Source: Oikopleura dioica (Eukaryota > Chordata > Appendicularia > Copelata > Oikopleuridae). From it: DNA of 64,000 bases. The first letter of the stretch is position 1; each line of letters starts with the position of its first letter. The notes beneath the pieces were generated by a model. It ran no database searches, was not told the origin of the DNA, and worked only from the letters and a program-made list of their open reading frames with translations. The position numbers and the translations under genes were made by a program. This document shows, piece by piece, positions 12,401 through 27,168 of the stretch. The stretch covers positions 2,054,501 to 2,118,500 of the forward strand of contig OU015568.1 of NCBI GenBank assembly GCA_907165135.1. Direction: 5' to 3'.

Positions 12401-15400
12401 ACGTGCAGAAACCGTCATTTGTCAAGCGAAGAACGATGTGGATCATCCGTTGACAATATTGAAAGCATGTGCGCTTGTAATCCTGGCTATATTCTTGACG
12501 ACGGAGGATGCGTCTTGGAAGAAAACTGCGGATGCACTTGGGACTACAACAATCAGTACTACCCACAAGGCAGAACCTTCTCAAATAACGATGAAACTTG
12601 TGAATGCACAACTTCAGGAGTTGTGTGCACGCCAATTCCATGTGATCGAATGCAGAAGGGACATTGTGAAGTTATGAGCGATCCTTGGATAACAACTTTC
12701 GACGATACATATTATGCTTTCCATGGCAGCTGCAGATACAATCTCGTTAAGGCTGATGATACTGAAGATCGACCTGGTTTTTCTATTGATATCAGTAACA
12801 GAGGCAGTAGCAGATGGACAGATAGAAGTGGATCACATTCTGGAACTGTTGTGGACCAAATCTGGCTAGAAGCACATTCAAGCGACTACGTATTTGGAAA
12901 CCAGAAGAGATACTCCTTTCATTTCAACAATAGAGATAACTCAGCGAATTACATGCAAACAGCACTAGACATCACCCTGGTAGATCGTTTAACTGGGCAG
13001 ACGTACTTCAACACCGATTTTTCAAATGATGATATCAGCTTAAAAATAACGGTGAGCAATAATGCTCATACAGCCGGATTCAATCTCCAAGTGCACTCGA
13101 ATGGTCTTGAAATCAACTATAAATATTACTATTGGTGGATGGATGTATATATTTCAAGTTGCTACAAGGATTCAGTTTCTGGCCTCTGCGGTGATTGGGA
13201 CGGCAATTCTGATATTTTGATGTCTCGAGATTACCAAAACGATCCAGACGAATTCGGCGAACGATTCATGACTGCACGAATTTCTGACGAATGTACCCAC
13301 GGTCGATTTTTCGAGCCTTGTGAAGATTTAGAGCCGGCGGAATTCACTGCAGCAATTGAGCGATGCGATTCTCTTGAAGATGGAACAGATCAAGCCGAGG
13401 TTTTCAGAACATGTGACTTCGTCAGCGATAAGCAGGGATACTACGATCGCTGTCTCTGGAATAGCTGTCTCGACCTTGCTTGTGGATCTATCCAGAATTT
13501 TGCTGAAGAATGTCTTCTCAGAAAAACGGAAGGCACTGCAGATTTTAATGAAATTTGTAACTGGCCACAAGTGACAAGTTGCACTGAAGAGTGTTCAGGA
13601 GGACAGATTTTCAAGGGATGCACAAATTCTTGCAAGGAAGAGAGAACATGCGATGATGTTGTCAACGGAATCTCAGATGCTGATCGCTGTGGATCAGAAC
13701 GTTCTATCTATCCTATGTGCGGTTGTCCTGATGGACAAGTCATGCATAATGGAGAATGCATCAACGAAGAGTCTTGTCCTCGTGATTGCGTTTCGACGGG
13801 AACTGGCTCTTGCAAAGCATCTGGTGATCCTCACTACACAATGTTCGACGGCGACACCCACCATTTCCAGGGCTCATGCAAATACAGCTTCGTAAAATCA
13901 TCCGGGGACGAAGACTTTAGAAACATGCCAGCATTTAATATTGATGTTGATCAAAGACGATGCGGAGAAGACAGTCGGGCGGTTTCCTGTATTTATGGAA
14001 TGACATTCGAATTTCCTGGAGAGAACCAGCATCGATCTGAAACTCCAAGATATTTTTTGACAATTGATGGTTTTTCTTTTGTATTCGAAGATCGCCAAAC
14101 TGGGGAGTCTTACGAAAATGGCTTTTCTAATGATGATGTAACATTTGAAAAAATTGGTCGTTCTGCAAAAGTTAGAACATGGTTTGAAGCAGAAACTCTC
14201 TACACCCCATATCATCAATCCTACTGGGGAATATATGCGACTCTTGAAGTGACACTACCAAATTGCTATATGAATCACGTGGATGGTCTCTGCGGCAATT
14301 GGAATGGAGAACAATTCGATCAATTCCACCGAATTGGAGGTGATTGGCTTGGAGCTTCATGGCGCGCTCATCAAGAGGAGCTTGTTGAATGGGCAAATGA
14401 CTTCGCTGAGCCTGATCCAAGATGTCGGGAAGTTCACGATTTCGAGTGCGATGATATCGAAGAAGTCACAGATCTATGCCATGAGCTAGATAAAAACATT
14501 CCTGGTGGTGTTTTCCATGAGTGCACAGCTCCAAAGGATGCTGCTTACCTGTCTTGTCTCATTGACACATGCATCTCACGTGATGCACGATGCAATACCC
14601 TTCAAAATTATGCAAGAGAATGCTTGAACACGATTCCATCTCACCTTCGACCAAATATCTGCTCATGGGCATCTGACACGGGCTGTGAACTTGAATGCGG
14701 AGACAACAGTAGCTTCCTTGGCTGCGCAAACACATGTGATGCCCAGCGAACGTGCAGAAACCGTCATTTGTCAAGCGAAGAACGATGTGGATCATCCGTT
14801 GGCAATATTGAAAGCATGTGCGCTTGTGATCCTGGCTATATTCTTGACGACGGAGGATGCGTCTTGGAAGAAAACTGCGGATGCACTTGGGACTTCAATA
14901 ATCAGTACTACCCACAAGGCAGGACCTTCTCAAACAACGATGAGACTTGTGAATGCACAGCTGACGGCATAGTCTGTGCACCGATTCCTTGCGAAAACCG
15001 ACCAACAGCGTATTGCAGATCCCATAATGATCCGTTCATTTACACCTTTGATGAGTACGAGTATTTCTTCCATGGCATCTGTCGATACAACCTTGCAAGC
15101 GCCCCTGATACAGTAGAATTGCCTGGATTCAATGTCGATTCCAAAAACAGAAAAACATTCTACGGTGCATCGTCTGGTACCGTTACTGATCAGCTTTGGT
15201 TCGATTTCCATGGAGCTGACTACGTTTTTGGCGATTCAAAACGATACTCTCTAACAATTAAAAATTTGGATACATCAATTTACTGGACAAATGCTCATTT
15301 CGAAATCACCCTTACTGACCATCGTACAGGAGAAAATATTATCGATAGAATTTCTTCTTCGACTCGAAATTCTTTCACGTCGTCTGACTATGAAATTACT

Positions 15401-18272
15401 GTGAAACAGACGCGTTGGAATTCGAATATTTTTTATGACACTGTCGAAATTCGAATAGCTAATGGAGTTTCAGTTGAGTTCAGCACTAAATCTTTCTCTG
15501 CTTATGTCCGTGTCAACAGCTGCTTCAAGAACATAATGACCGGTCTTTGCGGAAATTACAACGATAATAACTCCGATGAACGTCTTTTGTCAACTGAATA
15601 TGACGACGATAGTAACGCCGTAGGAGAACGATTCCGAACTGACAGCGATGAAACCTGCTCACACGGAGAACTTCTCAAGCCCTGCGAAGATCTTCTCGAA
15701 GAATCTGATCAAGCTGCTGTCGATGCTGCTGAAGATCGATGTGACATTGTGAACCCAAGGCCGAACGATTATTTAAACAGAGGCTTTTTCAATGGATGCG
15801 AGTTCCTTGGAAGTAGAATGCCAACTTATGAAGCTTGCCTCTTCCATAGTTGTCTGGATCCTGAAATGCACTGCGGAATCATTGAAGACTATGCATCTCA
15901 ATGCCTGGCAAGAAAAGTTGCTGGGACAGCTGACTACCAAAGAATTTGCGAGTGGGCTTCTGTCACTGGCTGTGCTCAAGAATGTCCAGCATTAGAGGTA
16001 ATGATAGTCACTTTAGGCTTTTTAGAAGTTAAAAAAATATGATTTGAAATCATTGATTTCGTTAATATGTTTTATTTCAGAGCGGTCTTGGAGAAAGCCC
16101 AATAAGAGCAGAAGATCCTTACAAGATTAGTCTCGAGGTCTTCTGCACTGGTGAACGAGCTGATGCAATGACAGGAATGGCCTCGTATTTGCGACAAGAT
16201 GGAAGCCAAAAGAATGGTTACTACTTCGGTGTTGGTGGAGTCAACAATAAACTACAAATTTTCGTCTGGATGTAAGTCATATTTGAAATTCATTATTTAA
16301 CACAAAATCAAGGGAGAATCCAGATTTCGAAAAAGAAACTGGTTGGGAGCTTCTTACAGACTTCGGCGATGATTGGTGGGAGTTAACACGAAACCCAACA
16401 TACCTCTTCCTTTGCGAAGCAGACTCCTGGAATTCCATTGTTTTGACACAAGAATACGAGCAATCTCAGAAAAAGTGGGTGAAAACGCTGAACATCAATG
16501 GCGTTGACCGATACAGAATAACAACCGATCTTCCAAATCAAGGCACACTTACTGGTTACAGTACCATTCTCGGTCGAGAAGAAAGAAGCGATCTTATGAG
16601 AAACCTGAAGATCGAGAGGCTCTCAAAGAAAGAAATCACCGCTCATGTTTTCAAGGGCTGTACAAACGCATGCTTCGAGCAGCAGACATGCGAAGATGTA
16701 GCCAGAGGAATCAGCAGAGAACAGCGTTGCGCTGCTACTGCCAACAGAGTAGAAGGCATGTGTGGATGTCCTGATGGGTTCTTGTTTGAAGATGGAGTCT
16801 GCGTTGCGGAAAGCTCATGCGGATGCATCAACAACGACGGAAACTATGTTGAGCTTGGCACAGTTGAAGGAGGATGCACTTGTACTTCGACTGGATACGA
16901 ATGCGAACCAGAACCATGCCCATGTGAAGAGTTTGATTCATGCATCGACTTTATTTGCGAAGATGCCCAGTCATTTTTCGTTCCCGAGGATGGAATAATC
17001 GGAGAATTCACTGCCACTCGAAACTTTGAGCTTAGCTATGAATTCAACTGTGGAGCTATGGAAGCAAATTCTACTTACGTTGGGCCCCATATTTATGCTA
17101 CAGGGGAGTTCCCAAGATCATTCAATGAAGGAGATGATCCGACAAAGCCTACCGAGGAGAAGAGAAAAAAGAAAAGAAAAGCAAGGTTCGCTGGATCACC
17201 ACAATATTGGTATATTGGCTGGACTGATGCAATCGAAGAAGACTCATTAATTTCGTCAACTGTGTAAGTAAAGCTAGAATAAATTGATAATTCCATTATC
17301 ACTTTGACAACAAAAAATATAAGTTAAAATTATATTTAAGATTTGATGGAGGTAAAACCTATCATGGGTTTGCTTTTTTCTTCGATCTCGGATATTGCGA
17401 CGAAGAAAATTTCAATACAATGAAGTATACTCAGAATTTCGATGAAGAAGATGGGACATACACACAAAATTTTTATTTCAACGGAGAGTTAAAAGAAACA
17501 AAAGTGTATTCCGAAAACGAATTTACCCCGTATGAAGGAGATCTCACTGTTTCGCTTCTTCCTCGAGGCTACGACTATTTCCAGCGTTGGCCTGGCACCA
17601 TCAAGAATTTCTATATTCGTGAGACCAATCCGGTATGTTAAAGATTGTTAGAGGAAATTTCGAGATGCTAATAATCTATTTAAGAATCGAATTGTTCTTG
17701 TCAACAATGAACCAATTGCTCCAGCAGAAGACACAATGATCGCAACACTGACTTCATCTGCCTATTACACAGCAGAAATGGAGATTTTCTGCGCTACTGA
17801 CAGTTTGCCACTCGACGGGGGCTTGTTCGGCTACAAGTCTATCTTGGCCGTTACATCTGGAACTGATTACGGTGAACTTGGAAGTCGAGTCTTCACAGTG
17901 TGGAGAAACTCGGGCAACAACCTTCTTTGGTTCGCAAATCCGATCGGAAAATCAAGAGATCATATTGCGACGCCTGCGTGTGACGCCGGTCAATATAACC
18001 ATTGGAAACTCGTCGTCAGAGCTGATGATACAGATGCTTCAATTACTGTGGCCGAACTTTTCAAAGACGGTGTTCTTATTGCGACCAAAACCGGTCCAAA
18101 GGTTGATTTTAATTTAGATTCAATAGATTAAAATTATTTCTAGAGTGACACAATCGGCGATGGAGAAGAACTTCAGGTTTGGGCTGGTAACGGATGGCCT
18201 GACTTCCCCAGAAGCGGCTATGGTATTGGATCTACGTACCTGATCAAGAATGTCATTTTCAACAGACAATGA
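6467..18272 (+). CDS. Giant extracellular protein: C-type lectin end, eight vWD modules, beta-sandwich C-terminus
   Basis: One exon runs from the acceptor at 6466 to the donor near 15996; six short introns follow and the stop is at 18272. It starts with the end of a C-type lectin domain (YDEALAYCYLRGSWLAEP). Eight vWF-D modules follow, marked by W/YC..GDPHF..FDG or SDPWITTFD near 6765, 8000, 9135, 10340, 11475, 12675, 13815 and 15020. Each ends in GLCG(N/D)W/Y and is followed by C8 and TIL-like cysteine segments (GCANTCDAQRTC..CGC). After 16081 come two concanavalin/LamG-like regions separated by another TIL segment. The order resembles zonadhesin/otogelin/IgGFc-binding-like gel proteins. In an appendicularian, a secreted house (oikosin-type) or mucus component is plausible. 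The 5268 exon may supply the signal peptide. Confidence 0.85.
7985..14995 (+). repeat. Three tandem 2337-bp coding repeats inside the vWD gene
   Basis: The motif GGACA(C/T)TG(C/T) that opens the even-numbered vWD modules recurs at 7985, 10322 and 12659, exactly 2337 bp (779 codons) apart. Each unit encodes two vWD-C8-TIL blocks. Units 1 and 2 are nearly identical at DNA level over long stretches. The second half of unit 3 (about 13800-14570) is clearly more diverged and carries small indels, so duplication or gene conversion has been recent and uneven. The period is a multiple of three, so the frame is kept. Confidence 0.9.
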
Positions 18273-18518
18273 CTCAATGAAGATATTTACCTTGTTTGAC
18301 ACAAAAGTCAAGCAAATTTCTTATCACTAAACTTATCCCTTTGATTCAAAGCCTTGCCTTGTGTTTTCAATAAATATAATGTTAAATAATTACTGCTCTG
18401 TTTCATCAATTGCCTACATAAAAATGATAAAAATGTTCTTAAAGAACTGCATTATCAGTAAAACTTAAATAGTTTTTATTTTGAGTGTTTTCTTTAATAA
18501 AAATAAGCTTATCTTTAT

Positions 18519-20091
<1,573 letters not shown>

Positions 20092-20232
20092 TTTGTTTTG
20101 CAATGAAAATCGCTTATTAGTACAGGAAATAATGAGCTTCGAAAGTTGTTTGCAAAGGGATGGGCATTATGAATCAGAATTCATCCGATCCTTTAGTTTA
20201 ATTTTAATCATGGGGTCAGTAAAAATTCAAAA

Positions 20233-21722
20233 TTATTTGAGGCAGTACATATCAGATGTAAAGAAGAGAACTGGCATGTAGTTATAATTTTCATGATCTC
20301 CGATGTGCTCCACATCTGATATTGTTTCTAGCGACTCGTCAATGAAATCAATTCGCTGGAGCGGGTACTGCTTTACATCGTCAACAACGGCTCCAGCTCC
20401 GGGGAAAACGAAAATAGAGGAGTCGATTATCATCGTTGACGGGTGAGAAACGGCCTAGATGTTGATGAAAATTTTCAAAAAACTTTTTACCATTTTCAAC
20501 TCTCCAAATGATTCCCATTTGTCAGCTCCATTCACTTTTTTCAAGATCCAAAGTCCAGGTTGAAATTCTTTGTTTGACTTTCCGCCGACAAGAAGCATCG
20601 AACCATTCGGCAAGCCGATCAAACTATGGCCTGCAATTTTCCTAAAAATAGAGAAGTAGTCAAATCTTGATGAATTCCTACTTTGGATGATCAACGATTT
20701 GTCTCCAGCCTTCGGGAGTGTAGGTTTCCGTCTTTCCTTTTCCTTCCTTGTGCCAGCCGCCCATTGTCGTTGGCTGACCGTAGTACATTCCCAAGGCACC
20801 ATGAAGATGAGGTAAATTGGTAGAATGGGTTTGGACTGCCTTCTTCCCATCGAAAAGCTCGCAACTGTCATAATTGGCATGTTCCTCAAAGCAAATTAGC
20901 GCTTGAAAAGATTTGTTACTGGTAGTGAGGAATTTTACTGTACCTTTTGTTCCATCATCAAGAGAAATAGCTGCTGCTCCGGATGAGTAATTTGAATTGA
21001 GTCGAGCTGAAACTTCGACGAAACTGCAGTCGGACAAGTAGGCAATCTTTGAAATTGAAATGAATTAGGGTATTTTGGATGAACCTTTCTATTGTCGAAT
21101 TCTCCGCCGAAGATGTAGACGACATTCTGGATCATTGCCGTAACTGATCGTCTAGTATACTTTTTGTGGTCGCCCTGAAAAGCGGCCTCGTAAAGAGCTG
21201 AAGTCGTATTTCCAGAGTACAAATAGCTCTCGGACATTTTCGGCATAATGACATAGAGGTAGGGCGGTGGAAGGGTTGGCGCAACCGTTGTTGTTATTTC
21301 AACCGTTGTTGTAGCAATCTGTTAATTTGTTTTATAAATCATCTAGTCGATCAAGAATAACCTCTTCCGTTGTGACGATTGGGCAGATCGGGTTGTCACA
21401 GCCAGCGCATCCGGCAGGACAGTCAGCACCACAGGGACACGCATCGTTGCACTCTTGAAAGAACAATTGACGATGAACTTTTTCATTTTCTTACCGTCAT
21501 ATTGTCGCTGACAAATTGACAGACAGTAGTCAGTTTCGCAAAGCAGTCGGCAATAATTGTACTCGACTCTACAGATGCCCATGCATTCCTGCATCAATTC
21601 TTGATCCCTAAATTTTCATCGCTCTCTTTGTTATCATCGAATACTCACGGGCATGCTCGCTCAGAGTGCTGGTGCAATCCAATGGCATTGGCGGCTGTTA
21701 GAAAAATAGCCGATAATAACAT
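20233..21722 (-). CDS. Secreted cysteine-rich / kelch-like protein, copy 2
   Basis: It starts MLLSAIFLTAANA (signal peptide), then a module with CMGICRVEYNYCRLLCE and a CPCGADCPAGCAGCDNPIC motif, a Thr-rich linker (TTTVEITTTVAPT), and kelch-like blades (VVYIFGGEFDNRKVHP, GALGMYYGQPTTMGGW, LIGLPNGSMLLVGGKSN). Short GT-AG introns separate all exons. The intron after the conserved DHP triplet uses a canonical GT (AA|GTAGGAATTC), unlike copy 3. The final exon carries an FGG-like FVFPGAG blade and ends at 20233. The domain order equals that of 1869-3469 and 38741-40146. Probably extracellular; role unknown. Confidence 0.75.
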
Positions 21723-21985
21723 TGCTTGTCAAATTTGTCAGAAGTATGTCAGAAAGTGAACGTTTTTCAGCAGAATTTTGATGAGAAAATGACAGATGAA
21801 GAATAAGTTCAAATTCTTAGCATTGTCAGCCGGCTTTGGCGTGCATTTTCAATTGTATCTCGTCGAATACCGTTCTCAATGAGAACTTCTCATAATAAGT
21901 GGCTGCTGATAGGATATTCTGAACACGTGGCTATAGAAGGGTCGAGTAAATATTTAGATACAGTGATGTGGGTCATTTGGTTAGC

Positions 21986-21992
21986 TATAAAA
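21986..21992 (+). promoter_or_regulatory. TATA box of the 22032 gene
   Basis: TATAAAA lies 46 nt before the ATG at 22032. Other small secreted genes here have TATAAAA 42-48 nt before the ATG, so this spacing supports both the promoter and the start codon. Confidence 0.6.
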
Positions 21993-22031
21993 GAAGGGGC
22001 TAACGAATAAGACTCAGTTCGAGTGAGAAGG

Positions 22032-22525
22032 ATGTTCTTTTCAATGATTTTATTTGTCTTAAAAATGAATCAGGCAAATGCAAGATTATACGACTTTCAA
22101 AACGATGACATGGAAAAGTTCTTCGAAGGAATAGCCGATCACAAGAAAGGGTCAATTTTAAATTGACAATTTATCATTATAACTAATCAATGATCCGTAA
22201 TTGTTGATAAGTCTGATAGTTGTAAATACAATTGTATCAAAATCTATTTAGATTTTGACCTCGAGAAAAGGAAACGTACAAAAACCATCTTGGAAAACAT
22301 GAGGTTGGAGGAGAAAACGCATCTCTCTGGAATCATTCCCTTCGACGAACAGCTGCGATCTCCAAACTCCTATCCCTTCAGAAAGATCAGACCCTTCGCG
22401 ACTATATAAAGATGCGAAATGAAGAAAAAATCCGCCTAAGACTTGTTAAATGTTTGTCCGTAAAATCAAATCATTGTGGAGAAACTTTGGATGAGCACAT
22501 CAAACATTTGAAAAATGGTCGATAA
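22032..22525 (+). CDS. Small secreted protein, distant member of the local secreted family
   Basis: Exon 1 encodes MFFSMILFVLKMNQANARL (signal peptide), then a charged stretch ending near 22150. A second open frame (about 22275-22525) encodes YKNHLGKHEVGG..TLRDYIKMRNEEKIRLRLVKC and ends LKNGR. Exact splice sites are uncertain: a non-canonical donor such as G|GGTCAA joined to an acceptor near 22274 keeps frame, while the obvious GT-AG pair runs into a stop. DYIK and the basic, Leu-rich helix recall the cluster at 27.4-29.2 kb. It could be a damaged copy. Confidence 0.4.
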
Positions 22526-24731
22526 GAGTACGACGAAAAATCTTGCATGGAAAGACGACTGCAGAATTTCTGAATATTACTTTTTTACAAAAAAATAAAT
22601 GAAACAAGCAGCTTGACTCAAACTACCTATACTTGATAAATTATTGACGCCAATTGGATCTCCGAATTACATTTCGTGTCCTCTTTCTTTCCAGAAACTA
22701 AATAAATAATTTGGCCGCGCTGTTCTCCAGATGATCAAGTCAACCTGGCGGGTCATAAATTCGAAGTGGCATTGCCCGCAGGTGGCGCCTAATGGACCAC
22801 CTACGATGCATTATCCAATTAAAATGACGCATCGACTTTCAGTCGGAGGCCAGCGCGATGACGTCATTTTACAGGGCGGGCCACTGTCACTTTTATCCGC
22901 TAAATTGAAAAATGCACTTTTTTGCCAATACTTGTTCAATAAAAAACGAGAAAAAGAGAGACTAAGAAGGGAGATAAAACGAAAGAAGAAAAGAAGAGAA
23001 AAAAAAAAGAAATATCAGAACAGAAATGATCGTTTCTAAGAAAAATAACCGCCGCCTCTATCTACTAAGTTTAAAATTAAATTGTTAGATAAGAAACCCT
23101 TTCTCCTGGATCAATCAAAATAGGAATAAGAAGGAGCGACCAGGAGCGTAAAAATTTGTCGCAAACATAATAATTTCAAATATTTGCCCAGGGACAAGAA
23201 GAATCTTTCAACTTTTCACCAATCGCTGCAAATTCCTTTTCTTCAAGAGAAAATATCGAAGCTTGTGACTTGGCGTAAATCGGGCTTAGCAGGAGGGGAT
23301 CATAAACTTTCATAATCCGAAAATTCAAAATTGTCAATTTCCAATTCGTTGGTTCAAAAGCGATGATTCACGAGATATTTGCTTATCTGTGCTTTTGAAA
23401 GGAGCCCTCTTGAGTCTTGACCAGGGCTTATTCACGAATTTAAAAACGGTGATTGAAAAACGCTAGTCAGAGAAAATTGACGATTTCAGATTTGACCCTA
23501 AAGATAGATACTCTTCCTTGTTTTTTTTTCTAAGAGAAATAATAGAAGACGGAGTCCTGTATTGAATTTTAAATGCAATGAAAATCCAAGACCCCTAAAT
23601 CATGTGATTATGACTATTGAATAAATGAGCCGAGATTGGATTAAAAATTCAAGCGCCGAGCCTGTCCTTTTGTCAAAACTTCCGTCTTTTCAGCGACATG
23701 TCTCAATTGTCAGCAATTATTGCTTCAGACAATGAGGGATATTAGCTTTCTAGTGCTCGAAATATCATGAATAGAATTTCAACGGCTAATTTAGAGACGA
23801 AAATATCTTTCTGAAGATTTGAATTGTCAGAATTTTGCCTGAAACTGGCCATTGATTGTCCCTTATAAGACAAGAAAAAAAATCTAAGACGCGGCTTTTC
23901 GCCCTTTTGCCAAGCCACAGGATATCTATCCTAATGCCACAGTATTTACCAAACAGTGCGTGTCAGAACTTTTATCAAGGAAGGCGGTAGCGCTCAGGTA
24001 GTTTTACCCGGGGCCGAATTTACGGCCGATTCTGATGAAGGGGCCTTCCATCAAATTGTGCCTCGGGGCCACTGCGTCCCGCTAAAAGTGCATCTGCCGC
24101 GGCGATGCGATTTTACACCGCCGCCTCGTAGTAGAGCGTCAATATAAAACTAGTATCCTGTTTTGGGGATTATTTTCTTGTTTCAAGAGAAATGAAATTT
24201 TACAACGAAAACTTCTGTTTCCTCGCCATCTCTCTTTCCATTTTTTGAAATAAGGAGCACTTTGATATCAATATTATAAATTAATCAATTAATTAATAAT
24301 TTTATAAATCTTGGATCATCTTTTATCGCAATTTACTTTACGGTCAGAATAAACAAAAATTTGCTGGTTTGTTAAGGGGTTATTTCAGGTGAAAAGTGGT
24401 TCAAACCGGTTCATTATTATTTATTCAAAAAAAGAATTATTTTTTGTATTTACAATATTTACAATACCATACTGTCAATATGAGTATTTTCTCTTCAATC
24501 GACATTCTCTCGTATATTTTCAAAATTGTATTGTCGAACAAAAAGCCGCACGCGGCTTCTTTTACCTGGTTCTACCTTTACATTCTTTCGTTTATCTTCA
24601 TTTCTGACAGCTTGTTTTATCTTCATGTAATCTTCTTGTAGCATGGAATACTAAAAACATGTTCCAGTTCAGAGATTTGACGAAAAACAAAGACTCGAGA
24701 TCGGCGCATTTCAACAGAAAAAAACTACAAA
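22526..24731. other. Intergenic, no gene seen
   Basis: About 2.2 kb. It includes a GC-richer patch at 22780-22870 with a perfect CRE-type palindrome TGACGTCA (22859-22866), a purine-rich tract near 22950-23020 and a second GC-rich patch near 23990-24140. No frame shows splice continuity or a recognisable domain. It probably holds regulatory sequence for the JAM-like gene. Confidence 0.35.
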
Positions 24732-26574
24732 ATGTTTCTTTTCGGTCTAGCCGCAGTTTTGACTTCCGTAGCCGCTGGTGGTAAAGCCGAACTTTCCTTC
24801 CCGAACAAAGTCGACCAGGGCGACCAAATAACGATCAAATGCGACTGGAGCGGCTTTGGACCTGAAGCAAAAGGTTTGTTCTTTGAAAATTTTCTTTCCC
24901 GTTGTAACCAGGCTTTATGCATGGCTTGCGGCTTCTTTTTATCGGTTTATAAAGATAGATTTGATAAACCTGAAACTTTTTGTAGAATCTTCCGACAGTT
25001 GTGACCTCAACTGCCAGCGCGTTAATTTGATACAGGGTAAAACACACCAAAAACTCGTCACCGAAAAATTCACACAAATTTTCTCCCTATCTGTGAGTAG
25101 GGCTCGGCAACTTGTATACATGGCTTTCAAACTGTATATTTTAATTTTCAAAAGCCGCGCAGCGGCTCAAATAGAAACGAAGCGGCTTCGCCAGAGTTAA
25201 ATCATTTGTCTTTAGACAAGTTTATTAGGCTAAAACGGGTCAGGTTTTCTTCAAAGGTTGTCGAGTTCAGACTCCTGGGCATCGAAAATGCTCTGATTAA
25301 TTGATTCTTTCATTTCATCCTTTTTTGTTTACATCAATTCATTGATTCATCTTGCTTTCGTTAGTGATTCCGTAATTCGTGAAATTTACCTTCGTCTGTT
25401 GTTGGTATGTCCCTTTATTAACCCTTTTCTTCTCAGTGAAAATCACGAAGAAAACCGACATGATCTACAGATCGAGTGTCAACGGCGCCGAAGCGGTAAT
25501 TTGAAAGCAGAAAATGCTGATTTGAAAACGAGTGACACGAAATTTAGATGAATGGCTGGGAGATTCAGAATAACGCCGGCTCCGATGCGGCGATTACAAA
25601 AGTGGCGCAGTTGGAGGACTCACACGAATACAATTGCATCGTTGATGATGATAAAGGAAAGGGGTTGAAAGATTTTCGGACTCTCTTTTAGATATTTTTG
25701 GCAAGAAGGCGCAAAAGCTCTATTGAAATTTCGTTTTTCGACCTCTCAAAAGATAATTTCGCCATGGCCACAAAAGCCCTTCTCGTCCGAGTGATCCCCT
25801 CAGCCCCTGTTATCATCGCTCCCAGCGGTAAGAAACAATCTTTTTTCTTCAAAATTTCCTCATGACGATCGAAAGAAGCTCAAATTTTTCTTCAGACAAG
25901 AAGTTGATCATCGAAGAAGCTGGAGAAATCACCTGTATGTCGGCCATTGCCAGTCCTGAGCCAGTTTACACTTGGTACAAGAATGACCCAGCTACTGGAC
26001 AGGTAAATATGTGGTCACTTGGGCGCCTGTGTTGATAATAGAATCAGATAAAGACGGGTCTCTAAAACAATAATTCAGTCGATACAATTGCCTGTCGACG
26101 CCAGAACTTCCGAGCAATTCGCCCAATCTTCCTTCACTGTTGACGAAAATAAGGTCAAATTCCTGACAGTCACCGAAGCGGACGAAGGTGAATACTTTTG
26201 CGTTGCGAAAAATGAAGTCGGAGAAACTCGAGGAGCGCCAGAATACATCTCAGTCGGTATGTTCTTCCCCCTTTCTCGTTTTCTTCACTACATGCTGTTT
26301 TTGTAGGATCGGTGAGCGTGGCAAGCGTTGTAGGAATCGTCTTCGCAGTGATCTTTGGCGTCGCCTGTCTTGGAGTCATTGCTTTTATCGTTTATAAGAA
26401 GATGTCAGGTAATAGACTTTTTCTATTAAAAAAAATGATCACGATTCCAATAGACGATGAATACGACGAAGAGCACGACGCATTCGACGACGACGCAAAC
26501 GACGTCCAAATCGGCGAGGCCTACGCTCCATACGATCACAAATCGAGCCGGCAAGACTTCTCCCACGTCGTATA
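24732..26574 (+). CDS. JAM-like immunoglobulin cell-adhesion receptor
   Basis: Signal peptide MFLFGLAAVLTSVAAGG, then two Ig domains. The first has ITIKCDWSGFG and LEDSHEYNC. The second has EAGEITCMSAIASPEPVYTW and EADEGEYFCVAKNE, with the YxC of an Ig F strand. One membrane segment follows (VVGIVFAVIFGVACLGVIAF), then an acidic cytoplasmic tail ending DFSHVV, which looks like a PDZ ligand, as in JAM-family junction proteins. Intron 1 is long (about 24871-25440). The intron at about 25656-25752 has no in-frame GT donor: GATAAAG|GA or AAGG|GG joined to AAAAG|AT restores the frame. It probably acts at epithelial junctions with claudin-like partners. Confidence 0.75.
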
Positions 26575-27168
26575 GACAGTTATGAAAACACAAGCCTGCC
26601 TGTTCCAGCGAAAACACACACAAAACTGCCTCTACCTCAAACAAACTAAATCAACCAAAAAAAGAACGTACTAACTCTGAAAAATCTAGACTCGCAATCA
26701 AATTTTCAAATTTCAAAAATGCAATTTTTATTCAAATTCAATTTCAATCTCAATCAGCCTTTTTTTTGGATCACCATGGACTAACTTTCAAAACAAAAGA
26801 CAATTATGTTAAAATATCTTTCTGTAAAACACTCTTCTCTGATATCATAATTTATGATCTTATCTATTATTCTCTGACTGTATATAGACGCGACTTCTAC
26901 TTGAATAAAGCTTTTCGAAAGAAAAAAAGTCTTCAAATTTCAAAGTGGCTTGGAAATTTCTCAATATGGCATTCCAGCTGTCTTTCATAGAGTTTTTCGC
27001 AGTGACACCCTTAGTTACTCAGCAAGTGAATGAATGATTAAAGATAATGTATTGATGTCCTCTTCGAATTCTCTCTGAAACTTAGTCCTTTTCTGAAGAA
27101 TCTTTGAGGACGCCCTTACGCTCAAACAGCGCTAGAATCACTAGAACAGACTCGAGGTCGCTCGTCAG

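Noticed and set aside
22785-22870. CRE palindrome TGACGTCA as a promoter of a specific gene
   Set aside because: No transcription start or gene lies close enough to tie it to; one 8-bp match is weak evidence.
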